Shown here one piece after another: positions 45,208-54,739 of a stretch of DNA of 64,000 nucleotides; the stretch's first letter is position 1, and each line of letters begins with the position of its first letter. Position numbers and translations under genes: made by a program. Below the pieces are notes generated by a model, which was not told where the DNA came from, searched no databases, and worked only from the letters and a program-made list of their open reading frames with translations. This DNA is from Enterobacter bugandensis (lineage in GTDB: Bacteria > Pseudomonadota > Gammaproteobacteria > Enterobacterales > Enterobacteriaceae): assembly GCF_900324475.1 (NCBI RefSeq), contig NZ_LT992502.1:2232001-2296000 (forward strand), in the 5' to 3' direction.

Positions 45208-46433
45208 CGGGCGGCCAGCAGGCAGATCTGCAGGGCAGTCTTGTAAGACGCCTCGAACGACGACAGCGGCAGGAACTCAAACTTCGAGTGGAAATTATGC
45301 GCGCCGGTGAAGAAGTTCGGGGTGAGTAGCCCTTTTGCCGACAGCGCCGCACCGTCCGTGCCGCCGCGCATAGGGATCGGTTTTGGGGTGATGCCGAGCG
45401 ATTCCATCGCCTCAAACATCAGGTCGATGGCGCGCCGGTCTTCACCAATCGCATTGCTGATATTGCTGTAGGTATCTTCAATGCGATAGTCGACCTTCGC
45501 CGTCGGGTGTTGGGCGGCAATCAGCGCGGCGACGTCCGCAATCTGCTGCTTGCGGGCGTCAAAGCTGGCTTTATCAAAATCGCGAATATTAGCCTTTAGC
45601 ACGGCGTCGTTCTGTCCGGCCTGAATGCCGTTAAACCAGATATAGCCCTCGCGGCCCTCGGTGCACTCCGGGGTTTGCTGGCGGTCGAAATGGCTAATGA
45701 AGTCGGTCGCCATCAATAACGGGTTCACCAGTACCCCTTTGGCGGACATCGGGTGCGCCGTCACGCCGGTGAAGTGGATCTCTGCCGCTGCCGCGTTAAA
45801 ATTCTCGTAAACAATTTCTCCCAGCTCACAGCAGTCGATGGTCCAGGCAAAGTCCACGTCGAAGCGTTTCAGATCCAACGCCTTGGCGCCGTTCAGGCCA
45901 ATCTCCTCGTCGGGCACAAACGCGACCACAATGTCGCCATGCTGATGCGCAGCGGTGAGGTTTTCCAGTACGGTCATTACCACCGTCACCGCCGCTTTAT
46001 TGTCTGCGCCCAATACGCTGGTACCGTCGCTGAAAATAATCTCCTCATTCGGATAAGCCAGAATTTCCGGGTGCTCGTTCACGCGCAGCCAGATGTCTTT
46101 TTCCTTATTCAGACAGAGATCTTCACCATTAAACGTTAATATTTGCGGATGAATATTCGGTGATAAACCGACGTCTACGGTATCAATGTGGGTAATAAAG
46201 CCGATGCGCGGCGCGCCGGGCACGTTGCCTTTTTTCACTGCCGTCACGGTCGCGAATTCGTCAATCACGATGTCGTCTAATCCCAGCTGCGCCAGCTCCT
46301 GTGCCAGCTCGCGCGCCATGTCGTGCTGGCCCGGCGTCGAGGGCAGAGTTTTCACTTTCGGATCGCTCTGGCTGGTAATCGCAAGATAGCGGAAAAAACG
46401 GTGCGTTAATTGTCTGGAAAGCGGCGAGCCCAT
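45204..46433 (-). CDS. pepT: Peptidase T (tripeptide aminopeptidase)
   Basis: M20B di-zinc aminopeptidase that removes the N-terminal residue from tripeptides. 409 residues (E. coli PepT: 408). Zinc ligands and catalytic residues can be placed: THIDTVD (His, catalytic Asp), GADNKAA (bridging Asp), PDEEIGLNG (catalytic Glu and ligand Glu), DCCELGE (Asp) and the final His in [11 protein letters not shown]. The start at 46433 gives the family N-terminus after AAGGAAG; an in-frame GTG at 46472 is less likely. It is divergent from a dipeptide-binding-protein gene, so together they suit uptake and use of small peptides. It lies outside the usual E. coli pepT location and may be a second copy. Confidence 0.93.
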   Translation of the reverse strand: MGSPLSRQLTHRFFRYLAITSQSDPKVKTLPSTPGQHDMARELAQELAQLGLDDIVIDEFATVTAVKKGNVPGAPRIGFITHIDTVDVGLSPNIHPQILTFNGEDLCLNKEKDIWLRVNEHPEILAYPNEEIIFSDGTSVLGADNKAAVTVVMTVLENLTAAHQHGDIVVAFVPDEEIGLNGAKALDLKRFDVDFAWTIDCCELGEIVYENFNAAAAEIHFTGVTAHPMSAKGVLVNPLLMATDFISHFDRQQTPECTEGREGYIWFNGIQAGQNDAVLKANIRDFDKASFDARKQQIADVAALIAAQHPTAKVDYRIEDTYSNISNAIGEDRRAIDLMFEAMESLGITPKPIPMRGGTDGAALSAKGLLTPNFFTGAHNFHSKFEFLPLSSFEASYKTALQICLLAAR

Positions 46434-46541
46434 AGTGTTTTCTTCCTTATTTATTTTTCGGGTGTTTGCCACTTCACTTTAATGTTATTTATGAAATGGC
46501 AAAAGAATTAATTAGCCGTCGAATTAAAAAGACAGGAATAA

Positions 46542-48140
46542 ATGATGACAAGCAAACGCACAACGTTAACGCTGGCACTCGCTGCGCTCACGGTCAGTTC
46601 CACCGTAGCCGCGAAAACGCTGGTGTATTGCTCCGAAGGGTCACCGGAAAACTTTAATCCCCAGTTATACACCTCGGGCACCAGCGTGGATGCCAGCGCA
46701 GTGCCGGTCTACAACCGGTTGGTCGATTTCAAACCCGGCACCACGGAGCTGGTGCCGAGCCTGGCAGAGCGCTGGGAGGTGAGCGACGACGGCAAGGTTT
46801 ATACCTTCCATCTGCGTAAAGGAGTGAAGTTTCAGAGCAATAAATTCTTCACGCCGACCCGCGATTTTAACGCCGATGACGTGATCTTCTCGTTTATGCG
46901 CCAGAAGGACGTGAACCATCCCTATCACAACGTCTCAAACGGCAGCTATTCCAACTTCGAAAGCCTGGAGTTTGGCAGCCTGATTACCGCTATTGATAAA
47001 GTCGATGACCACACGGTGCGCTTTACCCTGGCGCACCCTGAAGCGCCGTTTGTTGCGGATCTGGCATGGTATTTTGCCTCGATCCTCTCCGCGGAGTATG
47101 CCGATGCAATGTTGAAAGCGGGCACGCCGGAGAAGGTGGATATGCAGCCCATTGGCACCGGGCCGTTTAAGCTGGCGCAGTATCAGAAGGATTCCCGCAT
47201 TCTGTTTACGGCGTTTGCCGACTACTGGCAGGGGAAATCAAAGCTGGACAGGCTGGTCTTTACCATCACCCCGGATCCCTCCGTGCGTTTTGCCAAAATT
47301 GAGAAAAACGAATGCCAGGTGATGCCGTTCCCGAACCCGGCGGATCTGCCGCGTATGAAGGCTAATAAAGATATTACGCTGATGAGCAAGGCCGGGCTGA
47401 ACACGGGTTTCCTGGCGTTTAATACCCAAAAACCGCCGCTGGATAACGTGAAGGTCCGTCAGGCGCTGGCGATGGCCATCAACAAACCGGCCATTATTGA
47501 CGCGGTGTTCCACGGTACCGGCACCGCGGCGAAAAACCTGCTGCCGCCGGGCGTCTGGAGTGCTGACAGCGAGCTGAAGGATTACGATTACGATCCTGAA
47601 AAAGCGAAAGCGTTACTGAAAGAGGCCGGTTTAGCCGGCGGCATGAGTATTGACCTGTGGGCGATGCCCGTCCAGCGGCCCTATAACCCGAACGCCAGAC
47701 GGATGGCGGAGATGATTCAGGCTGACTGGGCGAAGGTGGGGGTGCAGACCAAAATTGTCACCTACGAATGGGGCGAATATCTCAAGCGCGTGAAGGACGG
47801 TGAACATCAGGCTGCCCTGATGGGCTGGACGACGGCCACCGGCGATCCGGACAACTTCTTTGGCCCGCTGTTTACCTGCACCTCGGCCAACGGCGGTTCG
47901 AATTCGGCGAAGTGGTGCTATAAGCCGTTTGATAAAATTATCGCGGAAGCAAAATCAACTACCGATCGCGACAAGCGCGTAGCGCTGTATAAAGAGGCGC
48001 AGCAGATCATGCATGACCAGATGCCGGCGGTCATGATTGCGCATTCAACGATCTTCGAACCGGTGCGCAAAGAGGTGACAGGTTACGAAATCGATCCGTT
48101 TGGCAAACATTTGTTCTGGCAGGTGGATATTAATCAGTAA
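46542..48140 (+). CDS. Periplasmic dipeptide-binding protein, DppA-like paralogue
   Basis: ABC transporter solute-binding protein, SBP family 5, 532 residues with a signal peptide ending near VAAKT (about residue 26). Strong similarity to E. coli DppA in TLVYCSEGSPENFNPQLYTS, PIGTGPFKLAQYQKDSRI, KNECQVMPFPNPADLPRMK, LWAMPVQRPYNPNARRMAEM and IAHSTIFEPVRKEVTGYE. No dppBCDF genes follow, so it is an orphan binding protein, likely feeding the Dpp or Opp permease. It begins 108 bp from the divergent pepT. Ribosome-binding site AGGAA lies just before the ATG, and a second in-frame ATG follows directly. Confidence 0.92.
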   Translation: MMTSKRTTLTLALAALTVSSTVAAKTLVYCSEGSPENFNPQLYTSGTSVDASAVPVYNRLVDFKPGTTELVPSLAERWEVSDDGKVYTFHLRKGVKFQSNKFFTPTRDFNADDVIFSFMRQKDVNHPYHNVSNGSYSNFESLEFGSLITAIDKVDDHTVRFTLAHPEAPFVADLAWYFASILSAEYADAMLKAGTPEKVDMQPIGTGPFKLAQYQKDSRILFTAFADYWQGKSKLDRLVFTITPDPSVRFAKIEKNECQVMPFPNPADLPRMKANKDITLMSKAGLNTGFLAFNTQKPPLDNVKVRQALAMAINKPAIIDAVFHGTGTAAKNLLPPGVWSADSELKDYDYDPEKAKALLKEAGLAGGMSIDLWAMPVQRPYNPNARRMAEMIQADWAKVGVQTKIVTYEWGEYLKRVKDGEHQAALMGWTTATGDPDNFFGPLFTCTSANGGSNSAKWCYKPFDKIIAEAKSTTDRDKRVALYKEAQQIMHDQMPAVMIAHSTIFEPVRKEVTGYEIDPFGKHLFWQVDINQ

Positions 48141-48148
48141 TTTTCTCT

Positions 48149-48175
48149 GCCCGGTACGCTGCCGGGCACTCTTTT
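48149..48175 (+). terminator. Intrinsic terminator after the DppA-like gene
   Basis: GCCCGG (48149-48154) and CCGGGC (48162-48167), 7-nt loop, followed by ACTCTTTT. Confidence 0.7.
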
Positions 48176-48274
48176 CGCAATTTGTGCTCCCCACGTCATT
48201 TTTTGTCACAACAAACTCACCGAACTTTTGCTATAACTTCAAATGCATACTTGCAGATTACATGGAAAACTATC

Positions 48275-48949
48275 ATGCGTACTCAAACTTTTTTTAAAGT
48301 TGCAGTGCTTACGGGTTTATTGGCAGTGGCGGGCTGTTCTTCAAAAGTCGCGGCTCCAGAACAATATTCAGGCTTTTTAAAAGATTATTCCGGCTTGCAG
48401 CAGACGACGTCTGCAACGGGTAAACCAACGCTGCGTTGGGTTGACCCTTCCTATAACGAAGCCAACTATGACAGCATTATCTGGACGCCAATCACCTATT
48501 ATCCAACGCCAAAACCGACGACTCAGATCGGGAAACAAACCCTTGATGAGCTGCTGAATTACACCAATAACAAAATGAAAACGGCTATTGGTACCCGTAA
48601 GCCGATTGTGACCACGCCGGGTAAACACAGCCTGATTTTCCGCGGTGCTATCACCGGGGTGAGTTCGCAGAAAGAAGGACTGCAGTTCTATGAAGTGGTG
48701 CCGGTCGCGCTGGTAGTAGCAGGTACGCAGATGGCTACCGGCCATCGCACCATGGATACCCATCTCTACTTTGAAGGTGAGCTGATCGACGCGGCCACCA
48801 ATAAACCGGTGATGAAGGTGGTTCGTAAAGGTGAAGGTAAAGAGCTGAATAACGAAAGTACGCCGATGACCTTTGCGACGCTGAAGCAGGTTGTTGACGA
48901 CATGGCGACGGACGCCACCATGTTTGACGTGCATAAAACAGCGAAATAA
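48275..48949 (+). CDS. ydcL: DUF3313 lipoprotein YdcL
   Basis: 224-residue predicted lipoprotein with a lipobox LLAVAGCSSK (acylated Cys at residue 21). The mature part matches E. coli YdcL: ATGKPTLRWVDPSYNEANYD, GLQFYEVVPVALVVAGTQMA, GHRTMDTHLYFEGELIDAAT and MATDATMFDV. Ser at +2 predicts sorting to the outer membrane. Function unknown. The ATG at 48275 is preferred to the long upstream frame because it places the signal peptide at the N-terminus. A strong terminator follows. Confidence 0.93.
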   Translation: MRTQTFFKVAVLTGLLAVAGCSSKVAAPEQYSGFLKDYSGLQQTTSATGKPTLRWVDPSYNEANYDSIIWTPITYYPTPKPTTQIGKQTLDELLNYTNNKMKTAIGTRKPIVTTPGKHSLIFRGAITGVSSQKEGLQFYEVVPVALVVAGTQMATGHRTMDTHLYFEGELIDAATNKPVMKVVRKGEGKELNNESTPMTFATLKQVVDDMATDATMFDVHKTAK

Positions 48950-48956
48950 CGTTAAG

Positions 48957-48986
48957 CGGCCTGCATTGCGCAGGCCGTTTTTTTTT
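48957..48986 (+). terminator. Strong intrinsic terminator after ydcL
   Basis: CGGCCTGC (48957-48964), 5-nt loop, GCAGGCCG (48970-48977), then nine T. The T-run overlaps the end of the convergent DMT-transporter gene. Confidence 0.92.
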
Positions 48987-49881
48987 ACGCCGTACGCAGG
49001 CGCCTGAACCAGGTCTCTGGTTTCGTGAACATCACCATATTCCCGCCCAGAATCAGCAGCAAACCGACGATACCGTTGATGTGCCAGACGTAGCCTTCAT
49101 ACACCGTTGAGATAGAGAGCGCCACCAGCGGGAAGAGCAGCGTACTGTAGGCCGCTTTCCCGGGGCCGATACGTCCCACCAGCGTGAAGTAGGCACCAAA
49201 GGCAATCACCGAGCCGAAGAGGGCCAGATAGAGCAGCGCGCCCATATAGGTGACCGTCCATTCCGGGGTAAAACTGTCGCCTCTGAAGAGCGCAATACCC
49301 CCCATCACCAGCGTGCCGTAAAGCATAGCCCAGGCGTTGGTGGTCATGGTTTCCAGACCTCTGCGCTGATGGCGCATGCTGATCATATTGCCCAGTGAGA
49401 AGCCGTACGTGCCGAGGGCGGAAAGGCCAATGCCCGTCAGGAGCGATACGCTCCAGCCGCTGGCCAGCAGGTCGTCCCAGAAAAGGGTCACGATCCCCAC
49501 AAGACCTAGCGCCGCCGCCGTCCAGAAACGCGCGGGCGGGCGCTGTCCAAAGAAAATAAAACAGTTAATGGCGTTGTAGAGCACCGCCATGGAGAAGATC
49601 ACCGATTCCAGCCCGGTGTTGATGTGTGCCGCCGCGGTATAAAAACACCAGAAGTTAAAGCAGAAGACGCAGCATCCCTGAAGCATGCAGAACAGATGAT
49701 CCCGCAGCGCCAGCTTACGCAACCGGCGCAGGGCAAGTAACACCACCATCATCGTGGCGCTGGCCACCGCGAAACGCCAGAAAATAGAGACGGGGGCGGG
49801 TACGGGACCCTGCTGCAGGAAAATGGCAATCCAGGTGGTTCCCCAGATGATCACCACCAGTCCGTATAATAACGCGTTCAT
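48985..49881 (-). CDS. DMT-superfamily (EamA) transporter
   Basis: Inner-membrane protein of 298 residues with ten hydrophobic helices in two EamA repeats, the drug/metabolite transporter fold. WGTTWIAIFLQQGPVPAPVS near the N-terminus and ALFGSVIAFGAYFTLVGRIG in the second half are typical. Substrate unknown; many members export amino acids or metabolites. Divergent from an AraC-type regulator (about 170 bp between), which probably controls it. Absent from this place in E. coli. Confidence 0.9.
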   Translation of the reverse strand: MNALLYGLVVIIWGTTWIAIFLQQGPVPAPVSIFWRFAVASATMMVVLLALRRLRKLALRDHLFCMLQGCCVFCFNFWCFYTAAAHINTGLESVIFSMAVLYNAINCFIFFGQRPPARFWTAAALGLVGIVTLFWDDLLASGWSVSLLTGIGLSALGTYGFSLGNMISMRHQRRGLETMTTNAWAMLYGTLVMGGIALFRGDSFTPEWTVTYMGALLYLALFGSVIAFGAYFTLVGRIGPGKAAYSTLLFPLVALSISTVYEGYVWHINGIVGLLLILGGNMVMFTKPETWFRRLRTA

Positions 49882-50055
49882 ATTTTTTCTCTTCTCAAAC
49901 CACGGAAGCCCGCAGTATGGCGCTGTCCTCGGTCTGGGGCTTTCACCGGCTTGCGGTAGACTTGCAAAATCTTGCGCTTTTTTCTTTTCCGGGGGCTGGC
50001 AACGGGGGACAACAGTTCTTAGACTGACAGTTCACTCAATAACGCGCTAACGGTT

Positions 50056-50928
50056 ATGTCTCACGCTTACGATACCTTTGAAACGCTTCGCCAGCAGAAT
50101 GCGGTCCTGCGGGAAACGGTCGCGCTCAATTCCGGCATTCAGCTGGCGGCGTGGTACAACAAGCACGATACGATAACGGTTAAAAGCAATCATCATACCC
50201 TTAGTCTGTACGTCGCCGACGGTTATGAGAGCTATCAAAAGACGCCGGGCGGCTGGAAGAACGGCGGGGGACCGGACCGTTTCTGTCTGATGCCGAAAGA
50301 GAGCGAATCGACGTGGGATATCCGCGATGACCTGTCGTTTGTCCATCTCTACTGCACCGATGAACACCTGCGCGATGTGGGCGAAAAAATCTGGGATAAA
50401 CGGCCCCTGTCGCTGACTCTGGACGAGCGCATTTTTGGCAGCGACCCGAAGATCACCGCGCTGTACCGCCAGTTTCTGCTCGGCTGCGACTGGCAGCAGC
50501 AGGCCAACCAGCTCACCCTGAGCACGGCCTCTACGCTGCTGTTGACCCACCTGCTGCAAAACTACGCCAACGTTCAGTGGAAGCTCCCGGTCGTTACCGG
50601 CGGGCTATCGCCGTTTGTTCTGCGCAACGTGCTGGCTTTTATTGAAGAAAACCTCGGACAGCCCCTGACGCTGGCCGATCTGGCGGCGCAGGCCGCACTC
50701 AGCGAATACCATTTTGCCCGCATGTTCCGCCAGTCGACGGGGCTGGCGCCGCATCAGTACGTTATGCAACGGCGCATGGAAAAAGCGAAAAACCTGGTGC
50801 AGCATACCTCGACGCCGCTGACGGATATCGCGCTGGCCTGCGGGTTTAACTCCGCCAGCCACTTCAGTAACCGTTTTCGCAGCGTCATGGGCATCACGCC
50901 GTCACAGTTGCGCGCGGCGAGCGCGTGA
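50056..50928 (+). CDS. AraC-family transcriptional regulator
   Basis: 290 residues. An N-terminal cupin-like sensing domain (about 1-170) is followed by the two helix-turn-helix motifs of the AraC/XylS DNA-binding domain: PLTLADLAAQAALSEYHFAR and PLTDIALACGFNSASHFSNR, ending FRSVMGITPSQLR. It is divergent from the DMT exporter and presumably regulates it. Its 3' end overlaps the convergent ydcO by 27 bases, so its last nine codons are shared antisense with ydcO. The ribosome-binding site is weak. Confidence 0.88.
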   Translation: MSHAYDTFETLRQQNAVLRETVALNSGIQLAAWYNKHDTITVKSNHHTLSLYVADGYESYQKTPGGWKNGGGPDRFCLMPKESESTWDIRDDLSFVHLYCTDEHLRDVGEKIWDKRPLSLTLDERIFGSDPKITALYRQFLLGCDWQQQANQLTLSTASTLLLTHLLQNYANVQWKLPVVTGGLSPFVLRNVLAFIEENLGQPLTLADLAAQAALSEYHFARMFRQSTGLAPHQYVMQRRMEKAKNLVQHTSTPLTDIALACGFNSASHFSNRFRSVMGITPSQLRAASA

Positions 50929-52074
50929 AAACAGGGCATAGCTTACGCCGCCCAGCACCAGCCCCCAGAATGCCGAGCCGATGCCCAGGATCGTGACGCC
51001 GCTTGCGGTCATCAGAAACGTGACGATAGCCGCGTCGCGCTCCGCTTCATGATTCAGCGCCTGATATAAACTCCCGCTGATGGTACCCAGCAGCGCCAGA
51101 CCGGCCAGCGTCTGGATCCAGCTGAGCGGCAGCGCAGCCATTATCCCGGTGATGGATCCGCCGAACACTCCCGCCAGCAGATAAAACCCGCCGGCCGCGA
51201 TGGCCGCCAGCCAGCGTTTACCGGCATCGGGGTGGGCATCCGGGCTTTGACAGATAGCGGCGGTAATGGCGGCTATGCAGATGGAAAAGACGCCGAAGGG
51301 GGACAGCAGCAGCGCCAGCCCGCCCGTAAAAATAATGAGCGGTGAGACCGCCAGCGGATAGCCGGACGCTTTCATGGTCGCGAAACCGGGCGCATTTTGC
51401 GAGGCCATGGTCACCAGGAAGAAGGGCAAGCCGATGCTCACCAGGCTGGTGAAGGTGAACGTGGGCGCAATAAACTCAGGTGTCACGAAGGAAATGGTGA
51501 TTTTATCCGTGACAACGTCACCTCCCGCCCACGCCACGATCCCGCCCACCAGCAGCGTAACGACGATTGCATAGCGCGGTGCCAGCGCTTTCGCCAGCAG
51601 CCACGCGGCAATCATGCTGCCGCACAGCAGAAAGTGCCCGTCCAGATGGGCAAACGCATGCAGCCCAAACTGCAGGAGTACGCCTGCCAGCATGGCCGCA
51701 GCCAGTGAGTGTGGGATCAGCTTCATCAGGCGGGCGAAAAGCCCGGTCATGCCGCAGAGTAAAATGAGCGCGTTGGCGAAGATAAACACGCCGATTGTCT
51801 CGGCCAGCGTCACGCCGTGCAGGCTGGTGGCGAGTAGCGCCGCGCCGGGCGTAGACCAGGCGGTCAGCACCGGAGCTTTATACCACCAGGAGAGCGCCAG
51901 CGTGCTGACGCCCATCCCAACCCCCAGCGCGGTCATCCAGCCCGCAATCTGCTGCGCGCTGGCGCCTGCCGCCGCGGCGGCCTGCCAGATGATGGCTGCC
52001 GAACTGGCGTAACCGACCAGAACGGCGACAAATCCAGCCAGTACGACTGGAACGAGATGAGAGGTAGGGCGCAT
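50902..52074 (-). CDS. ydcO: BenE-family benzoate/H+ symporter-like membrane protein YdcO
   Basis: 390-residue membrane protein with about twelve hydrophobic segments; E. coli YdcO has 391. The BenE family core includes VLVGYASSAAIIWQAAAAAG, TAWSTPGAALLATSLHG, GLPFFLVTMASQNAPGFATM and GVFSICIAAITAAICQSPDA. The substrate in enteric bacteria is not known. The start at 52074 has CGGAG 5 bases upstream; the frame continues to 52155 but runs through the operator region. Divergent from sutR, with two matching palindromes between. Confidence 0.93.
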   Translation of the reverse strand: MRPTSHLVPVVLAGFVAVLVGYASSAAIIWQAAAAAGASAQQIAGWMTALGVGMGVSTLALSWWYKAPVLTAWSTPGAALLATSLHGVTLAETIGVFIFANALILLCGMTGLFARLMKLIPHSLAAAMLAGVLLQFGLHAFAHLDGHFLLCGSMIAAWLLAKALAPRYAIVVTLLVGGIVAWAGGDVVTDKITISFVTPEFIAPTFTFTSLVSIGLPFFLVTMASQNAPGFATMKASGYPLAVSPLIIFTGGLALLLSPFGVFSICIAAITAAICQSPDAHPDAGKRWLAAIAAGGFYLLAGVFGGSITGIMAALPLSWIQTLAGLALLGTISGSLYQALNHEAERDAAIVTFLMTASGVTILGIGSAFWGLVLGGVSYALFSRARRAQL

Positions 52075-52086
52075 AGAAACTCCGCT

Positions 52087-52134
52087 GTGCGTTATAACGT
52101 CCGAGATAAGGTAACACTGTGCGCTATAGCGTAC
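52087..52134. promoter_or_regulatory. Twin palindromes in the ydcO/sutR intergenic region (candidate SutR operators)
   Basis: Two related 16-bp sites, GTGCGTTATAACGTCC (52087-52102) and GTGCGCTATAGCGTAC (52119-52134), have perfect 10-bp palindromic cores (CGTTATAACG and CGCTATAGCG). Their centres are 32 bp apart, three helical turns. They lie between the divergent start codons and may control both genes. Confidence 0.65.
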
Positions 52135-52166
52135 AAGTGGTATGCTCAGGGCCATCAGGAGGGAGC

Positions 52167-52694
52167 ATGGACATTACACAACATCTTGCAGCAACGCTGA
52201 AAACGCTGCGCCAGGCGCGCGGCTGGAGTTTGTCGAAGCTGGCGGACGAAACGGGCGTGTCGAAAGCGATGCTCGGGCAAATCGAGCGCAATGAGTCCAG
52301 CCCGACGGTGTCGACGCTGTGGAAAATTGCCACCGGGCTGAACGTCCCGTTTTCCGCTTTCATTACGCCCGAGGCGGACAGGCCGGCTGTGTTTGATTCA
52401 CAGCAGCAGGCGATGGTGGTCAAACCGCTCTTTCCCTGGGATGAGACGCTCCGGTTCGATCATTTCTCCATCACGCTGGCACCGGGTGCCCTGAGCGAGT
52501 CCACGCCGCATGAGGCAGGCGTGATTGAACATGTGGTGGTCATCAGCGGCGAGCTGGAGATGAACATCAACGGTGAGTGGCAGACGGTGCATGCCGATTC
52601 GGGCGTCCGTTTTGCCGGTGATAAACCGCACGCCTACCGCAACAGCAGCGACAGGCCGGTGCATTTTCACTCTCTGATCCATTATCCCCGCTGA
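52167..52694 (+). CDS. sutR: XRE-cupin transcriptional regulator SutR (YdcN)
   Basis: 175 residues: an N-terminal Cro/CI helix-turn-helix (LKTLRQARGWSLSKLADETG, then VSKAMLGQIERNESSPTVST) and a C-terminal cupin domain (HEAGVIEHVVVISGELEMNI, FAGDKPHAYRNSSD). E. coli SutR (178 aa) represses sulfur-utilisation genes. The ATG at 52167 follows a strong AGGAGGGAG. The ATG at 52119 in the same frame lies inside the operator and is not the start. Gene order ydcO-sutR-rlhA is as in E. coli. Confidence 0.93.
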   Translation: MDITQHLAATLKTLRQARGWSLSKLADETGVSKAMLGQIERNESSPTVSTLWKIATGLNVPFSAFITPEADRPAVFDSQQQAMVVKPLFPWDETLRFDHFSITLAPGALSESTPHEAGVIEHVVVISGELEMNINGEWQTVHADSGVRFAGDKPHAYRNSSDRPVHFHSLIHYPR

Positions 52695-52774
52695 GGCTAC
52701 GCAAAACTGTTTCGCTGGCGCATACTTCTGACTACAATAGCCGCCATTTTGACCATAACGGATAACGACGAAGT

Positions 52775-54739
52775 ATGCGCCTGCAATCCCATCATCTTGA
52801 ACTTTTAAGCCCGGCCCGCGACGCCGCCATTGCCCGTGAAGCGATCCTTCATGGCGCTGACGCCGTCTACATCGGCGGCCCTGGCTTCGGTGCCCGCCAT
52901 AACGCCAGCAACAGCCTGCGCGATATTGCCGATCTGGTGCCGTTCGCCCACCGTTTCGGGGCGAAAGTGTTCGTGACCCTGAACACCATTCTTCATGATG
53001 ATGAGCTGGAGCCCGCGCAGCGTCTGATTACCGATCTCTACCAGACCGGCGTCGATGCCCTGATTGTTCAGGATATGGGCGTGCTTGAGCTGGATATTCC
53101 GCCTATCGAACTGCATGCCAGCACCCAGTGCGATATCCGCACGGTTGAGAAGGCGAAGTTTCTCTCCGACGTGGGTTTTTCGCAGATCGTTCTGGCCCGC
53201 GAGCTGAACCTCAATCAGATCCGCGATATTCACCAGGCAACCGACGCGACGATTGAATTCTTTATCCACGGCGCGCTGTGCGTGGCCTATTCCGGCCAGT
53301 GCAACATTTCCCACGCCCAGACGGGCCGCAGCGCCAACCGCGGCGACTGCTCGCAGGCCTGCCGTCTTCCGTATACCCTGAAAGACGATCAAGGTCGCGT
53401 GGTGGCGTTCGAAAAACACCTGCTTTCCATGAAGGATAATGATCAGACCGCCAACCTGGGCGCGCTGATCGACGCGGGCGTGCGTTCCTTCAAGATTGAA
53501 GGACGTTACAAAGATATGAGCTACGTGAAGAACATCACCGCGCACTATCGCCAGATGCTGGACGCCATCATCGAAGATCGCGGTGACCTGGCGCGCGCCT
53601 CGGCCGGTCGTACCGAACATTTCTTTATTCCGTCAACGGACAAAACCTTCCACCGCGGCAGCACGGACTATTTCGTGAACGCCCGCAAAGGGGATATTGG
53701 CGCGTTTGACTCACCGAAGTTTATCGGTTTACCGGTCGGTGAAGTGCTGAAAGTGGCGAAAGATCACCTGGACGTTGAAGTGGCCGAGCCGCTGGCGAAC
53801 GGCGACGGCCTGAACGTGATGATTAAGCGTGAAGTGGTGGGCTTCCGCGCCAACACGGTCGAAAAAACCGGCGAGAACCGCTACCGCGTCTGGCCGAATG
53901 AAATGCCTGCCGATCTCTACAAGGCAAGGCCGAACGCGCCGCTCAACCGTAACCTGGATCATAACTGGCAGCAGGCGTTGCTGAAAACCTCCAGTGAGCG
54001 TCGCATCGCGGTGGACATTGAGCTGGGCGGCTGGGAAGAGCAGCTGATCCTGACCATGACCTGCGAAGACGGCATCAGCGTAACGCATACCCTTGATGGT
54101 CTGTTCGAGGTGGCAAACAACGCGGAGAAAGCGCTTAACAGCCTGAAGGACGGCGTAGCGAAGCTGGGCCAGACGATTTACTACGCGCGCGCCATCGAGG
54201 TTAATCTGCCGGACGCGCTGTTCGTGCCGAACAGCCTGCTGAATCAGTTCCGCCGCGAAACGGCAGAGATGCTGGATGCCGCACGCCTGGCGCAGTATCC
54301 GCGCGGCAGCCGTAAGGCCGAATCCGTTCCTGCGCCTGTGTATCCGGACACCCATTTATCGTTCCTGGCCAACGTTTACAACCATAAAGCGCGTGAATTT
54401 TATCATCGCCACGGCGTGCAGCTTATCGACGCGGCCTATGAAGCGCACGAAGAGAAGGGCGATGTGCCGGTGATGATCACCAAGCACTGCCTGCGCTTTG
54501 CTTTTAACCTGTGCCCGAAACAGGCGAAAGGGAATATTAAAAGCTGGAAGGCCACCCCCATGCAGCTGGTCAACGGTGACGAAGTTCTGACCCTGAAGTT
54601 TGACTGCCGTCCTTGTGAAATGCATGTTATCGGCAAAATGAAAAACCACATTTTCAAAATGCCACCGCCGGGCAGCATCGTTGCGTCCGTGAGCCCGGAC
54701 GATCTGATGAAAACTCTTCCGAAACGCAAAGGCAGTTAA
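52775..54739 (+). CDS. rlhA: 23S rRNA C2501 hydroxylase RlhA (peptidase U32 family)
   Basis: U32-family protein that hydroxylates cytidine 2501 of 23S rRNA, formerly YdcP. 654 residues, near the E. coli length. Conserved U32 blocks are LELLSPARDAAIAREAILHG, ADAVYIGGPGFGAR, VFVTLNTILHDDEL and the cysteine-rich HGALCVAYSGQCNISHAQTG with RGDCSQACRLPYTL, expected to coordinate an Fe-S cluster. Additional Cys residues near the C-terminus (LRFAFNLCPKQAKG, LKFDCRPCEMHV) belong to the family's second domain. It follows sutR by 80 bp and ends against the convergent yncJ. Confidence 0.94.
   Translation: MRLQSHHLELLSPARDAAIAREAILHGADAVYIGGPGFGARHNASNSLRDIADLVPFAHRFGAKVFVTLNTILHDDELEPAQRLITDLYQTGVDALIVQDMGVLELDIPPIELHASTQCDIRTVEKAKFLSDVGFSQIVLARELNLNQIRDIHQATDATIEFFIHGALCVAYSGQCNISHAQTGRSANRGDCSQACRLPYTLKDDQGRVVAFEKHLLSMKDNDQTANLGALIDAGVRSFKIEGRYKDMSYVKNITAHYRQMLDAIIEDRGDLARASAGRTEHFFIPSTDKTFHRGSTDYFVNARKGDIGAFDSPKFIGLPVGEVLKVAKDHLDVEVAEPLANGDGLNVMIKREVVGFRANTVEKTGENRYRVWPNEMPADLYKARPNAPLNRNLDHNWQQALLKTSSERRIAVDIELGGWEEQLILTMTCEDGISVTHTLDGLFEVANNAEKALNSLKDGVAKLGQTIYYARAIEVNLPDALFVPNSLLNQFRRETAEMLDAARLAQYPRGSRKAESVPAPVYPDTHLSFLANVYNHKAREFYHRHGVQLIDAAYEAHEEKGDVPVMITKHCLRFAFNLCPKQAKGNIKSWKATPMQLVNGDEVLTLKFDCRPCEMHVIGKMKNHIFKMPPPGSIVASVSPDDLMKTLPKRKGS

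Noticed and set aside
52119..52166. Upstream in-frame start for sutR at 52119
   Set aside because: It falls inside the palindromic operator and lacks a ribosome-binding site, while 52167 has AGGAGGGAG.
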